A stretch of DNA of 64,000 bases from an uncultured Clostridia bacterium (GTDB taxonomy: Bacteria; Bacillota; Clostridia; TANB77; CAG-508): contig CANSTR010000003.1 in NCBI GenBank assembly GCA_947649935.1, positions 22,661 through 86,660 of the forward strand. Direction: 5' to 3'. Made by a program: the position numbers and the translations under genes. The number at the start of each line of letters is the position of its first letter. The stretch's first letter is position 1. The notes beneath the pieces were generated by a model. It was not told where the DNA came from. It saw only the letters and a list, made by a program, of their open reading frames with translations, and searched no databases. Shown here piece after piece: positions 32,567-43,216 of the stretch.

Positions 32567-34263
32567 TTATCCAACTGATGATATTTCTATTCCATTGTTT
32601 GCTTTTACATATTCAATAGCTGTTTTATATTCATCTTCATAATTAAATTTTATCGTTATTTTGTTATCTTCGTGAACATATATATTATCTATTAAATCAT
32701 CAATTATATTTCTTGATAGTTCTGTTATATTTTCATACTTTTTAAATTTTTCTATCCATTCGTTATTTGATTTTAGTGATTCACATTCCATTAGTTCTTC
32801 TTTCAAATATAATATTTGTTCTTCTAATTTTTTCATTTTATTAACATAGCTCTGGTTATATTCATAGTAATCTGTTTCATCAATTACACCTAATTTCCAA
32901 TCTTCATAACAAGATTTCTTCAGCTTTCTTTGTTTTTCATATTCTATTTCTTGCTTTTTAATACTATTTTTTAAACTTTCTTTTCTAAAATCCACTTGTT
33001 TTGTATTAGTTGTTTCTTTAATTACTGTATCTATATCAATGACAAGTGATATTTGTAACTTTACTGCTTTTAATATTGCCTCATACAATATATCATCTCT
33101 TATTAAGTGTTTAGTGCATAAATCTTTTGATTTCCTACAATAAGTTGAACAAGCATAATGATAATGTGGTCTTGGTTTTCCTTTATATTTAGAGCCTACT
33201 CTCTTTGTCATTGACATTTTACAGTCTGCACATTTTAAATGTCCTGCATATATAGATAAAGTTCCATCTTGATTTGCTTTTACATCTCTATCTAATAATG
33301 CCTTTTGTACCTTTTCAAAAGTTTCTCTATCTATTATAGGCTCGTGCATATTTTTTACAATTACCCATTCTTCTTTTGGATTTTTTATATGCTTATGCAC
33401 CTTATAACTTATGAGCTTACCTTTACTTTGAATAACATCTCCACAATATACTTGACTTTTTAATATACTCAAAATAGTAGCCGGATCCCATAAGTACGCA
33501 AATTTCTCATCATTAGGTCTTTTTAATTTAAAGTTTTGATTTAATACCTTATTTCTATACCCCATTGGATTAAGTATTCCTCTTGCATTTAACTCTTTTG
33601 CAATTTTTGTTCTACCATAACCTTTTATAACTAAATCAAATATTTCTCTAACTACTTGTGCAGGTTCTTCGTCTATTATTAAGTGGTGGACATCATCAGG
33701 GTCTTTGACATATCCATAAGGAGTTAATGCTCCTACATACTCTCCATTTCTTTTTTTACATTTAAAATTGCTCTTATCTTATTAGATATATCTCTACAAT
33801 ATTCGTCATTCATTAAATTTTTAAATGGTACTATAACATTGTTTACGGACTTTGGGTCTTTATAACTATCAATACTGTCATTTACTGCTATAAACCTCAT
33901 ATTAAATAAAGGGAAAATCTGCTCAATATAATTTCCTACTTCTATGTAGTTTCTTCCTAGTCTTGATAAATCTTTGACAATAATTGTGTTAAACTTTTTT
34001 AATTTCATATCATTTAATAATCTTTGAAAGTCTGGTCTATCAGAGCTTGTTCCAGAATAGCCATCATCTATATAATAATCATATATTGATAATTCTGTAT
34101 TTTCTTTAATAAAGTCCTCTAATAATTGCCTTTGATTACTTACACTATTGCTTTCTACTTTATCATCTCCATCTTCAACAGACAATCTAATGTATAATGC
34201 GACTATCCACTTATTATTGCATTCTTCTATTGTTCCACTATATTGTCTTGCTTTTCTTGGCAT
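32567..34263 (-). CDS. large serine recombinase, interrupted at an A7 run (-1 shift needed)
   Basis: N-terminal resolvase domain (33733-34263) and C-terminal recombinase domain (32567-33565); linker in the other frame reads NGEYVGALTPYGYVKDPDDVHHLIIDEEPAQVVREIFDL. Confidence 0.8.
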
Positions 34264-34299
34264 TATTTTCCCTCCTTTCCCTTATCTTCCATCAACAAA

Positions 34300-36042
34300 C
34301 TATATATTTGCACATAATAATTTTTTGTTAGATTTATTTTGATTTTCTTTTATAAAATCTATTGCCTTTTTATATTCATTTTCATATCTAAACTGTATTG
34401 TAATTTTGTTATCTTCGTGAACATATATCGTATCAATCAACGAATCAATAATTTCTGGTGTTAATTCTTTTATTTTTTGATATTTTTTCAAATTTTCTAT
34501 CCAGTCATTTCTAGCTGTTTTTTCTGTTATTTCTCTTTTTTGTTCTTGTAATTTTTGCAACAATTCAGTTTTTTCAATTACTTCATCATTATAAGATTGT
34601 ATATATTTTTGATATTCTTTTTCAGTAATATTTCCTATTTTCCAATCCTCATAAACTGACCTTTTCAAAACTTTTTGTTTTAATAGTTCTCTTTCTGCAA
34701 TATCTATCTGTTTTTGTATATTTTCTTTTTCTCCATTTGAAAACTTTATTTTTCTTATCTCTTTTATTGTATTATCTATTTCAATAGACAACTTAACTTG
34801 AAATCTTATTGTTTCTAATACAGCCTCTCTTAAAGTTTCTTCTTTTATATAATGTTTTGTGCATAATATATCTGACCTATTTGCGTGAGTTGAACAATGA
34901 TAGTAGTTCTTTTTAGGCTTGTCCTTATATACATAAGTTCCTTTTAGCATTGCCATTTTACAGTCTGCACATCTTAAATGTCCTGCAAATATGGATTTAG
35001 TTCCTTTTCTTTTTTCTGTTTTAGGTCTTTTTCTACTTTCTAAAATTTCTTGTACCTCATCAAAAGTTGCTCTATCAATTATTGCTTTATGTGTATTTTC
35101 CACTATTGCCCACTCCTCTTTTGGTTTATATATTTTTTTATGATTTTTATAGCTTTCATAAGTGCTTTTACCCTGTATCATATCTCCACAATATATTTGA
35201 TTTGTTAGTATTTGCATTATACTAGACATTTCCCAAGTATATTTTATTTCTTCTTTTGTTTCTTCTTTTAAAATATGTCCACATTTTATTTTTTGTACTT
35301 TCCTTTTATAGCCTGTTGGGTTTATTATCTTTTGTCGATTTAACATTTTAGCTATTGCTGTTCCACTTTTCCCCTCCTTTGCCCAATTAAATATTTGTCT
35401 AACAACATTTGCTGGCTCTGGGTCAATTACTAAATGATTAGGGTTTTGTTTGTCTTTCATATATCCATAAGGTGCTACACTTCCAATAAATTCTCCATTT
35501 TTTCTTTTGGTTTCAAAAGCTGTCCTTATCTTCTTTGATAAATCTCTCGAATATTCTTCATTCATTAAACTTTTTAATGCAACATTTAAGTTCTTTATTG
35601 AATCTGGTTTTAAATAACTATCAATGTTATCGCTAACTGATATAAATCTAATATTAAATATAGGAAAAATCTGCTCAATATAATTTCCTACTTCAACAAA
35701 ATTTCTTCCTAATCTTGATAAATCTTTCACAATAATTACATTGATTTTTTCATCTTTCATATCATTTAGAAGTCTTTGAAAATTTGGTCTATTAGAATTT
35801 GTTCCAGAATAGCCATCATCTGCATAAAAATCATATACTTGAATATCTGTATTATATTGCAAAAAATCGTTCAATAATTCTCTTTGATTAGTTATACTAT
35901 TACTTTCGTCTTTATCGTTTCTGTCCTCAGCTGATAACCTTATATATATACCTGCGTTCCAATTAGGAACTATAACCTTATTGTTGTAAATTTTATATTT
36001 TCCTTTTCTACCTCTTTTCATTTTTTCTCCTACCTTTAACAT
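34300..36042 (-). CDS. large serine recombinase
   Basis: YIRLSAEDRNDKDESNSITNQRELL, recombinase zinc ribbon. Confidence 0.92.
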   Translation of the reverse strand: MLKVGEKMKRGRKGKYKIYNNKVIVPNWNAGIYIRLSAEDRNDKDESNSITNQRELLNDFLQYNTDIQVYDFYADDGYSGTNSNRPNFQRLLNDMKDEKINVIIVKDLSRLGRNFVEVGNYIEQIFPIFNIRFISVSDNIDSYLKPDSIKNLNVALKSLMNEEYSRDLSKKIRTAFETKRKNGEFIGSVAPYGYMKDKQNPNHLVIDPEPANVVRQIFNWAKEGKSGTAIAKMLNRQKIINPTGYKRKVQKIKCGHILKEETKEEIKYTWEMSSIMQILTNQIYCGDMIQGKSTYESYKNHKKIYKPKEEWAIVENTHKAIIDRATFDEVQEILESRKRPKTEKRKGTKSIFAGHLRCADCKMAMLKGTYVYKDKPKKNYYHCSTHANRSDILCTKHYIKEETLREAVLETIRFQVKLSIEIDNTIKEIRKIKFSNGEKENIQKQIDIAERELLKQKVLKRSVYEDWKIGNITEKEYQKYIQSYNDEVIEKTELLQKLQEQKREITEKTARNDWIENLKKYQKIKELTPEIIDSLIDTIYVHEDNKITIQFRYENEYKKAIDFIKENQNKSNKKLLCANI

Positions 36043-36110
36043 TGAATAAATTGTATATTTTTTCAGTCAGTATGTGAAATGTGCATTTTAAATTTTTTTA
36101 ACATTTGACA

Positions 36111-36404
36111 TTAGCAATTTTTTAGATATAAATCTTTTAGTGCTTTGTTAATACAATTATTGGCTGTTATATTTGAATTATTTGAAAATTCCATTTTCAC
36201 AATTACTCCATTTACTTTTATTACATAAGGATTTTCAGTTGAACGCAAAAAATCAAGTATTCGCTCAACACTTGATTTTTTCTTATTGATTTTTATATCT
36301 TTAATATCTTTTACCTTTTCTATATTTATATTTTCTATATCTATATTTTCACATTCTTGTATCATCTTTTCTAGCTTTACTAAATTATTTACCCTTTTTA
36401 TCAC
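36111..36404 (-). CDS. hypothetical ICE protein
   Basis: ORF between recombinases. Confidence 0.5.
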   Translation of the reverse strand: MIKRVNNLVKLEKMIQECENIDIENINIEKVKDIKDIKINKKKSSVERILDFLRSTENPYVIKVNGVIVKMEFSNNSNITANNCINKALKDLYLKNC

Positions 36405-36825
36405 TTTCCTCCACCTCTTTAATATCTTCTTTTAACTCTGGAAAAACCGATTCTAGTATAACCTCTGCCTCTTTCATTATTTTTCTAGGGTGGTGCGTAT
36501 GGATCTCGCTTAAAAATTCTTTAACAATTTTTTCGTCTGTTATTTGTATTTCTCTATTTATAAGTACATAAAATATACAAATAGCATAAGAAATAAAGTC
36601 ATCTGCTGATAAAATCCAATTAAAATTTATTCTATTTAATAATTCAGTATTAACTCCTTTTATCTCTGTACTATTAAGATTTTCTTGTGCTACTTCTACT
36701 ATATCTTTCAATATATCTCCAAGTCCATTTTGATTTACATTCTGTTCATATCTTTTATAACCTAAAATATAATAGCTTACAGCCTCCTTAATAGCATACT
36801 TTTTATTTCTTACATTTTTTTTCAT
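36385..36825 (-). CDS. hypothetical ICE protein
   Basis: ORF between recombinases. Confidence 0.5.
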   Translation of the reverse strand: MKKNVRNKKYAIKEAVSYYILGYKRYEQNVNQNGLGDILKDIVEVAQENLNSTEIKGVNTELLNRINFNWILSADDFISYAICIFYVLINREIQITDEKIVKEFLSEIHTHHPRKIMKEAEVILESVFPELKEDIKEVEESDKKGK

Positions 36826-36855
36826 TAAAATTTCCTCCTATACTAAAAACAAGCC

Positions 36856-37398
36856 CTATCTGGACTTGTCATTTCTATTTTTCAATTCTTTTTTCTTTAT
36901 ATCTCTAGCTAATTTTTCAAAGCCTAATTTTTTAAAAGTTTCTATATAATGTTTTCTATTGATACACTCTCCATTAAGAGTAACTATATCAACATTTTTC
37001 ATAAAATTATTTTCAAATAAACTTGTTAATTTTGCAGGATTTCTAAATAACCTTGAAATATCTGTTACAACTATTTGCTTGATTTTTCCTGCTTTTATAT
37101 CTTCTATGAGTTTATCTAATGCCTCTCTATCTTCAGATAGTCCATTTTTTCTAACATCTATATAATGTACTCTGTTTGTTATATTGTGCTTTTTGCAATA
37201 TTCTTCTAGTCTATCTCTTTGAGAATAAATATCTGCATTTACCATATCTCCATCTACTCTATTTGTTCTCATATATAGTGCAACAACCTTTTTCTGCTTT
37301 TTGTTTTCTATTTTTTCGTCAATATAGTAATCTAGTTGTTCTATATTTCCAACTCTCATATACATACCAACATTTCCTTTTTTATTTACAATTTCCAT
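36856..37398 (-). CDS. small serine recombinase/resolvase domain protein
   Basis: KKVVALYMRTNRVDGDMVNADIYSQRDRLEEYC, VVTDISRLFRNPAKLTSL. Confidence 0.75.
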   Translation of the reverse strand: MEIVNKKGNVGMYMRVGNIEQLDYYIDEKIENKKQKKVVALYMRTNRVDGDMVNADIYSQRDRLEEYCKKHNITNRVHYIDVRKNGLSEDREALDKLIEDIKAGKIKQIVVTDISRLFRNPAKLTSLFENNFMKNVDIVTLNGECINRKHYIETFKKLGFEKLARDIKKKELKNRNDKSR

Positions 37399-37759
37399 AG
37401 CCGTTCCTTTCTTGTAAATCGGTCGCTATTTTTATAGCATTGTTTACAATTTCTATATATTTTTCTGGTAGTATATCTATTCGGTGTAATAATCTTTTTT
37501 TATCAATTACTTTTATTTGTTCTGCCATTATTGTAGCCTCGTACTTCATTTTTCCGAATTTATTTATTCTTATATGAGTAGGAATAGCAAATCGTTCTTC
37601 GATTCTTTTAGTCATAGGAATAATTATTGTTGTTGTGCTATGTTTATTTCCTATGTCATTTTGAATAATTAGAACAGGTCTTATTCCTCTTTCCTCACTT
37701 CCTACTGTATTTCCTAAATTAGCAAGATATATTTCATTTCTTCTAATTCTATTTATCAT
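37382..37759 (-). CDS. PemK/MazF-like toxin
   Basis: RNEIYLANLGNTVGSEERGIRPVLIIQNDIGN. Confidence 0.85.
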   Translation of the reverse strand: MINRIRRNEIYLANLGNTVGSEERGIRPVLIIQNDIGNKHSTTTIIIPMTKRIEERFAIPTHIRINKFGKMKYEATIMAEQIKVIDKKRLLHRIDILPEKYIEIVNNAIKIATDLQERNGYGNCK

Positions 37760-37944
37760 TGTTTTGCCTCCTGCAATTATTTTTTAATTGTTCCATCTGC
37801 TCTATATCTTCCATTTCTCTTTCTTCAGCTGTTTTGCACTTATTAGCTCCTAATAGCAATAAATACATAAAAACTGCAATTATAAACATATCTATTAGTA
37901 AAATTCTTAATATCATTGTTTGGTTTTCCTTTCTGTATGTTAAA

Positions 37945-38004
37945 AAGAACTCTAAAATGTTTTAGAGGTATATTGATATTGCATACCTTAATTTTAGAGT
38001 TCTT
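37945..38004. terminator. long inverted repeat
   Basis: AAGAACTCTAAAAT...ATTTTAGAGTTCTT. Confidence 0.65.
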
Positions 38005-38306
38005 ATTGTTTATTTACTTTTATACCTTTATCATCATTCATTAGACAGATATTTTGCGTATATCTTCATAGGTGTATTCGGCATACCCTACCTGTTACAC
38101 AGGCTTGTCCTCAATGCGTGGGACGGTTTTTTCTCGCTCGTGCTATGACTAGACAAAAGTTTCTTTCCTTTTACACTCGTCTTCGCCTTATTAGTTGCAA
38201 GCTAATATTTAAGTAATATGAAATTACTAGCTCAAGTAATCAAAGGACTGTATCTAATGAACTGTTATTCAATTTTCAAAGTGCTTTTTTACTCTCTTTT
38301 AAAGAA

Positions 38307-38340
38307 AAACAAGTAAGAGATTTTACCCTCTCACTTGTTT
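38307..38340 (-). terminator. hairpin terminator after the sigma-like gene
   Basis: AACAAGTGAGAG...CTCTTACTTGTT then T-rich. Confidence 0.7.
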
Positions 38341-38373
38341 GTGCAGAAAATTGAATTTTGTCAGGGTATAAAT

Positions 38374-38850
38374 TTAAAATTTTTCAAAAAATTTTTTTAA
38401 TTTCTTTATACCCCAGTCAATACTCTCTTGTACCGACTGTTTAGAACAGCTCTCTATTCTTGCTATTTCTTCCATAGACAACTGATAATCATAATACAAT
38501 AAAATTCTTCGCCTTTGCTGTTTTGTCAGCTTGTCCATTGCCTTATGTAATTTTTCATTATTGATCCTGTTTATTACAACTTCATCTATATTTGCTTGTT
38601 TTTCAAATGCTCTTTTATTTAATGTTGTTTCTGTAACTGCATTCAGTTCATTATGTCTTGCAATTTCTTGTATTTGTCTTGCGTCCTCTTTTTCAAATTC
38701 GTCAAGCTCGTTAAATATTTCTTTTGTTATATCAATACTAATCATTTCATTTTTATTAGAAAATGTAACTTTATATACATTTTTCTCTATTTCACTATGT
38801 AAAATATATGGATTATATTTATCCCTAGTTCTTTTAGGTCTTTTATCCAC
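38374..38850 (-). CDS. sigma-70 region 4-like protein
   Basis: LTKQQRRRILLYYDYQLSMEEIARIESCSKQSVQESID. Confidence 0.8.
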   Translation of the reverse strand: MDKRPKRTRDKYNPYILHSEIEKNVYKVTFSNKNEMISIDITKEIFNELDEFEKEDARQIQEIARHNELNAVTETTLNKRAFEKQANIDEVVINRINNEKLHKAMDKLTKQQRRRILLYYDYQLSMEEIARIESCSKQSVQESIDWGIKKLKKFFEKF

Positions 38851-38947
38851 TTTCTTTCCTCCTATCGACTCAAATTTTTTGAATCGACAGTTGGAGGAGC
38901 TCGTGGAGAAAAATATAAAATTATAATTTTTATGTTTATAAAAGTAT

Positions 38948-38992
38948 AAAAGAGATTAAATTTACTAAAATGAGTGAATTTAATCTCTTTTA
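38948..38992. terminator. inverted repeat
   Basis: AAAAGAGATTAAATT...AATTTAATCTCTTTT. Confidence 0.65.
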
Positions 38993-39251
38993 TAATTTCA
39001 TATAAGCATACTAGCGTTTTTAAGATACTAAATAATAACAACTCATTCTCCCTAAAAATGCTTTCCTAATTGTCATTGTTATTATTTCTTCGCTAGTACA
39101 TTTTTTATTTTTCTTATGTAAAAAAGCATACAAAACCTCGTATGCTTTCTTAATTTATATATCTTATTTTTCTAAATAATTCTACAACTTTTACTCTTTT
39201 TCTTTCGTTTTGTAGTACATTCCTACAAAAAAGCATTTTTTTTATAATAAA

Positions 39252-39548
39252 ATGCTATTGTGTATTACTGTCAGTAAGGAGGAAACAAGTATGCAATCTA
39301 AAAAATTTAATGATAAATCAAATGTTATTGGACAAACTGTAAGAAAATACCGAATGCAAAAAGGTTATACCCAAGAACAGCTTTGTCAACAATTAGATTT
39401 GTTAGGATTGAACTTATATCACTCCGACATTCATCTTATTGAAAATAATAAGCGTATTGTTAAAGATTACGAAGCTTTTGCCTTTGCAAAAATATTTGGT
39501 ATTACATTAGATGACCTTTATATTGAGGCTTATAAAGATTTTTCGTAA
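39252..39548 (+). CDS. XRE family transcriptional regulator
   Basis: GQTVRKYRMQKGYTQEQLCQQLDLLG HTH. Confidence 0.8.
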   Translation: MLLCITVSKEETSMQSKKFNDKSNVIGQTVRKYRMQKGYTQEQLCQQLDLLGLNLYHSDIHLIENNKRIVKDYEAFAFAKIFGITLDDLYIEAYKDFS

Positions 39549-39668
39549 TTTTCTAACATTTTTCTATTAAGCATTCATATAATATTGTAAAAAAATGGAG
39601 ATTAAGTAGAGTTAAGATATTGTTTTGGTGTAGTTTTGATATAAAATGAATTTTTAAGAAAATAAAAA

Positions 39669-39704
39669 TAGAGTATTGATAAAGTTGAATCTATCAATAC
39701 TCTT
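39669..39704. terminator. bidirectional hairpin
   Basis: AGAGTATTGATA...TATCAATACTCT. Confidence 0.75.
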
Positions 39705-39731
39705 TTATTGTGAATAAAATAAGCTTAGATT

Positions 39732-40136
39732 TTATTTAAGTTTATAGCCTGCACCTCTAACAGTTTCTATAATATCATTTCCTAATTTTTTTCTTATATT
39801 TTTAATATGTGTATTTACTATTTTTTCATCTCCGAAATAATCATAACTCCAGACAGTATTTAACAGATTATCTCTTGAAAAAACTTTATGAGGATTTTCC
39901 ATAAATGATTTTAATATTTCAAATTCCTTTGTTGTCAAAAATACTTTTGTTCCATTTTGCATTACTTCATAATTTTCCTTATTTAAAGTAATATTCTTAT
40001 AATGCATTATATTATTATTTTTTGATTTGTCTATTTCAGATATTGTAGTAATGTCTGTAATTGATATCTCAGTAGATATTTCATTCAAGAATTTATCTAT
40101 TAACTTATCATCTTGTATTATCAATATTTTTGGCAT
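39732..40136 (-). CDS. OmpR-type winged-helix regulator with truncated receiver
   Basis: LTTKEFEILKSFMENPHKVFSRDNLLNTVW...GAGYKLK after a short receiver-like start. Confidence 0.75.
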   Translation of the reverse strand: MPKILIIQDDKLIDKFLNEISTEISITDITTISEIDKSKNNNIMHYKNITLNKENYEVMQNGTKVFLTTKEFEILKSFMENPHKVFSRDNLLNTVWSYDYFGDEKIVNTHIKNIRKKLGNDIIETVRGAGYKLK

Positions 40137-40210
40137 ACAATTCTCCCCCCTCTATTAGTATTGTCTTTCAAATATTTTGTAAATTATATATGCAATTTGT
40201 TTTTCTTACT

Positions 40211-42484
40211 CTATGTAAATGAATATAGATATATTGGATATAAAGAAAAACATTTCATAAAATCGAAACCTAGCAAAATTAATAATACTGGTATGCCAAG
40301 TATTAAAATTCCAAAAAAGATTGTTTGTATATTACTTTTTCGCCATCCTGAAAAAGTAAATATGATACTACTTATAATTAATCCTGTACATACTTGTAAA
40401 AATAATTTTAGCAATATTAATCCAATAATAGGCATTCCAAAAAATAAATTATGATAAATAGGTATATCTCTTGTTGATAAGAACAATCCATTTATTGGAA
40501 ATGCTTTAGATACACTAATAAATCTACAAATAAATGGCAAAATGCAAAATGCTACTGTTAAAATGATTGATGTCTTGACTTTGGACTTGATAATTTCTTT
40601 CTTACCTTTTTTAGTTGCACTAAATAAGTTCCACGCTTTATTTTGATTTTCCATAGACATAATATTGCTAAAAACAAATATTAAACCTAATGTAAGTAAA
40701 ATAAAATCATTAAGTACTTCATTATTACCCATTATTCCAAATAAATATAAATATCCTGTATCATATATATAATTTCTGTTATCTTCATTAACAAAATTAT
40801 ATTGTTCTAAAACTCGTTCAAATGTCGGATAAAATGCTGTTATCCTATACCATTCTATTTTCATCATATCCCCTGTTATTGGGTTAATTTTTCCAGAATC
40901 AACACATTGATCTATTTCTTTAATTTTTGAAAAAGCTTCACTATATCTTGCTTTTTCAGTTTCAATAAGTTTTATTTTTTCATCTGTTTGTTCTCGCTCT
41001 AATTTCAACATAATATTTTTATAATATTGTTCCTGCACGGATGGAGTATATGTCCTTTTTAATTCGTTACAGCATATTAAAACACTAAATATTAAAATGA
41101 TTATAATTCCCTTATTAGTAATTATAGTTTTATAAAATTCGTGTCTTAACAATGATGTGTGAGGATGAAATTTTAATGCAAAGTTCTTTGTAGATTTCCT
41201 TATTTCTAAACTCTTTCCTCTTAAAAAGAATATATAACATAGTACAGTTCCTATTATAATCGCAATAATTATAATAAACCAAGCCAAAAGTGTTTGAGCA
41301 ATTGGATAATTAAACAAATTAAAATTTAGATACGAGCCATATAAATTTTCAGTTTTTAAAATACCAAATATATTCAAATATTTTATAATATTTAAACTTG
41401 ATACTGCTGGTATCAAATTATATAACAACCAACTAATTGCTAAAAAGAATATTCCAAACATATAAGGTAATATTATACTATCTAAAGCAATGCAAATTGC
41501 TGTAAGTATTGTACTAATTCCAAATATTAACATTCCTTTAGTTAATATTGAAATAATAAGATATTCTAATATATTTATTGAAAAATTACTTTCCATATAT
41601 GGTGCCAATGATTGCAATTTTATTGTAAGATTACACCAGCCACTAGATATCCCAAAAAATAAATAATTTATTAAGAAAAATATAAAACTAAACACAATAC
41701 AATGAACAAATAATGCTAAAATCTTTGCTATAATACTGTGTTCTATACCATATTTTGTACTACGAGTAATATTGAATAATTTTTTCTCTTTTTCTTCAGA
41801 TATTAAATTTCCTATAAATAAAAATGTAATCAAAATCAAAAGAACATCAGTCCAAATATTTTCAGTAGTAGATACAATAGTTTTTGAAGGCGTAAAAGTA
41901 ATTCCATTAGCATTTAAGCTATTATAATCTTTAGCACTTTTTTCAATACTACGAGAAGAATAACTATTTTCATCTTGATTACTAAAAATAGAAATTCCAT
42001 CTAATTTACTTTTATTATTTTTTATATTTTCTAAATAAGAATTATAATTTGATACTTTGACTATCTCATCATACATCTCATTAATAAATGCTTTTTCCTG
42101 TTCAAAGGAGTGTGTAAAATGCAAGTAATTTCCAGATTCGTATATTTTATAGTAAGTTTCAAATACACCCGGATTTTCATTTATTTGTTGTTCTGTAAAA
42201 AAAACTCCCATTTCACTATTTCTCATATTCAGTATTTCAATTACAAATGAAATACCATCAATATCTTTTTTTAAATTATTTACATATTCCATTTTTTCAT
42301 TTTCTGACATTTTAGATATTTTAGTTTGAAATATTTTATATGCCGAAAGTGATGGTTTGTTATCATTTTCCAAATTTGCATACCACATAAAAAATACATT
42401 TATAATAAGTAATAAACAAGTAATGAAGATAAAACTCCTTTTCCCCCATATTTTCCTTAATTCAAAATTAACTAATTGTAACAT
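40211..42484 (-). CDS. ABC transporter permease (large, multi-TM)
   Basis: Follows an ABC ATPase; multiple TM segments. Confidence 0.7.
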   Translation of the reverse strand: MLQLVNFELRKIWGKRSFIFITCLLLIINVFFMWYANLENDNKPSLSAYKIFQTKISKMSENEKMEYVNNLKKDIDGISFVIEILNMRNSEMGVFFTEQQINENPGVFETYYKIYESGNYLHFTHSFEQEKAFINEMYDEIVKVSNYNSYLENIKNNKSKLDGISIFSNQDENSYSSRSIEKSAKDYNSLNANGITFTPSKTIVSTTENIWTDVLLILITFLFIGNLISEEKEKKLFNITRSTKYGIEHSIIAKILALFVHCIVFSFIFFLINYLFFGISSGWCNLTIKLQSLAPYMESNFSINILEYLIISILTKGMLIFGISTILTAICIALDSIILPYMFGIFFLAISWLLYNLIPAVSSLNIIKYLNIFGILKTENLYGSYLNFNLFNYPIAQTLLAWFIIIIAIIIGTVLCYIFFLRGKSLEIRKSTKNFALKFHPHTSLLRHEFYKTIITNKGIIIILIFSVLICCNELKRTYTPSVQEQYYKNIMLKLEREQTDEKIKLIETEKARYSEAFSKIKEIDQCVDSGKINPITGDMMKIEWYRITAFYPTFERVLEQYNFVNEDNRNYIYDTGYLYLFGIMGNNEVLNDFILLTLGLIFVFSNIMSMENQNKAWNLFSATKKGKKEIIKSKVKTSIILTVAFCILPFICRFISVSKAFPINGLFLSTRDIPIYHNLFFGMPIIGLILLKLFLQVCTGLIISSIIFTFSGWRKSNIQTIFFGILILGIPVLLILLGFDFMKCFSLYPIYLYSFT

Positions 42485-42487
42485 ATT

Positions 42488-43216
42488 TTATTCATCTCCA
42501 AATATTTTCATATATACATCTTCTAAATTAGAAACATTGTATTTTTGGCAAAGCTTTTCTACAGAATCCTCGTCAATAATTTTTCCCTTTTTAATAAGAA
42601 TAATTTTCTTTGCAATAGATTCAATATCGGATACAACGTGAGTAGAAACTAAAATTATCTTTTCTTTAGATAGTTTTGAAATTCTTTCCCTTATCCTCAC
42701 TCTTTCTTTAGGATCTAATCCTGCTGTTGGCTCATCCAATATAACTATTTTCGGATTTCCTAATATTGCTTGTGCAATTAAAATTCTTTGCTTCATTCCA
42801 CCTGAATATGTTCCTATTTTTTGATGAGCAACATTAGTCATATTTACATAATTTAAAACTCGATTAATTTCTTCCTCTACTTCCTTTCTTGAAATGCCTT
42901 TCAAAGTTGCCATATATGAAAGAAATCTAATACCTGAAAAACTGTCATACATACCTTGTTGTTGAGGAGCGTATCCCAACAAACTTCTATAATTTGCTCC
43001 TAATTTTTTTATTTCTTTTTCGTCCCATTTTACAATTCCATTACTTGGCTCTAAATTTCCAGTAATTATGTTCATAAGAGTTGATTTTCCTGCACCATTT
43101 GGACCGAGAAGTCCATAAATTCCATTATCAAGTGTTAAAGATATGTCATTAAGTGCCTCTTTTGTTTTATATCTTTTTGAAATATTACAAAGTTCCAACA
43201 TTTTATATTCCCCCAT
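42488..43216 (-). CDS. ABC transporter ATP-binding protein
   Basis: LLGPNGAGKSTLMN, YSGGMKQRILIAQAIL. Confidence 0.92.
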   Translation of the reverse strand: MGEYKMLELCNISKRYKTKEALNDISLTLDNGIYGLLGPNGAGKSTLMNIITGNLEPSNGIVKWDEKEIKKLGANYRSLLGYAPQQQGMYDSFSGIRFLSYMATLKGISRKEVEEEINRVLNYVNMTNVAHQKIGTYSGGMKQRILIAQAILGNPKIVILDEPTAGLDPKERVRIRERISKLSKEKIILVSTHVVSDIESIAKKIILIKKGKIIDEDSVEKLCQKYNVSNLEDVYMKIFGDE

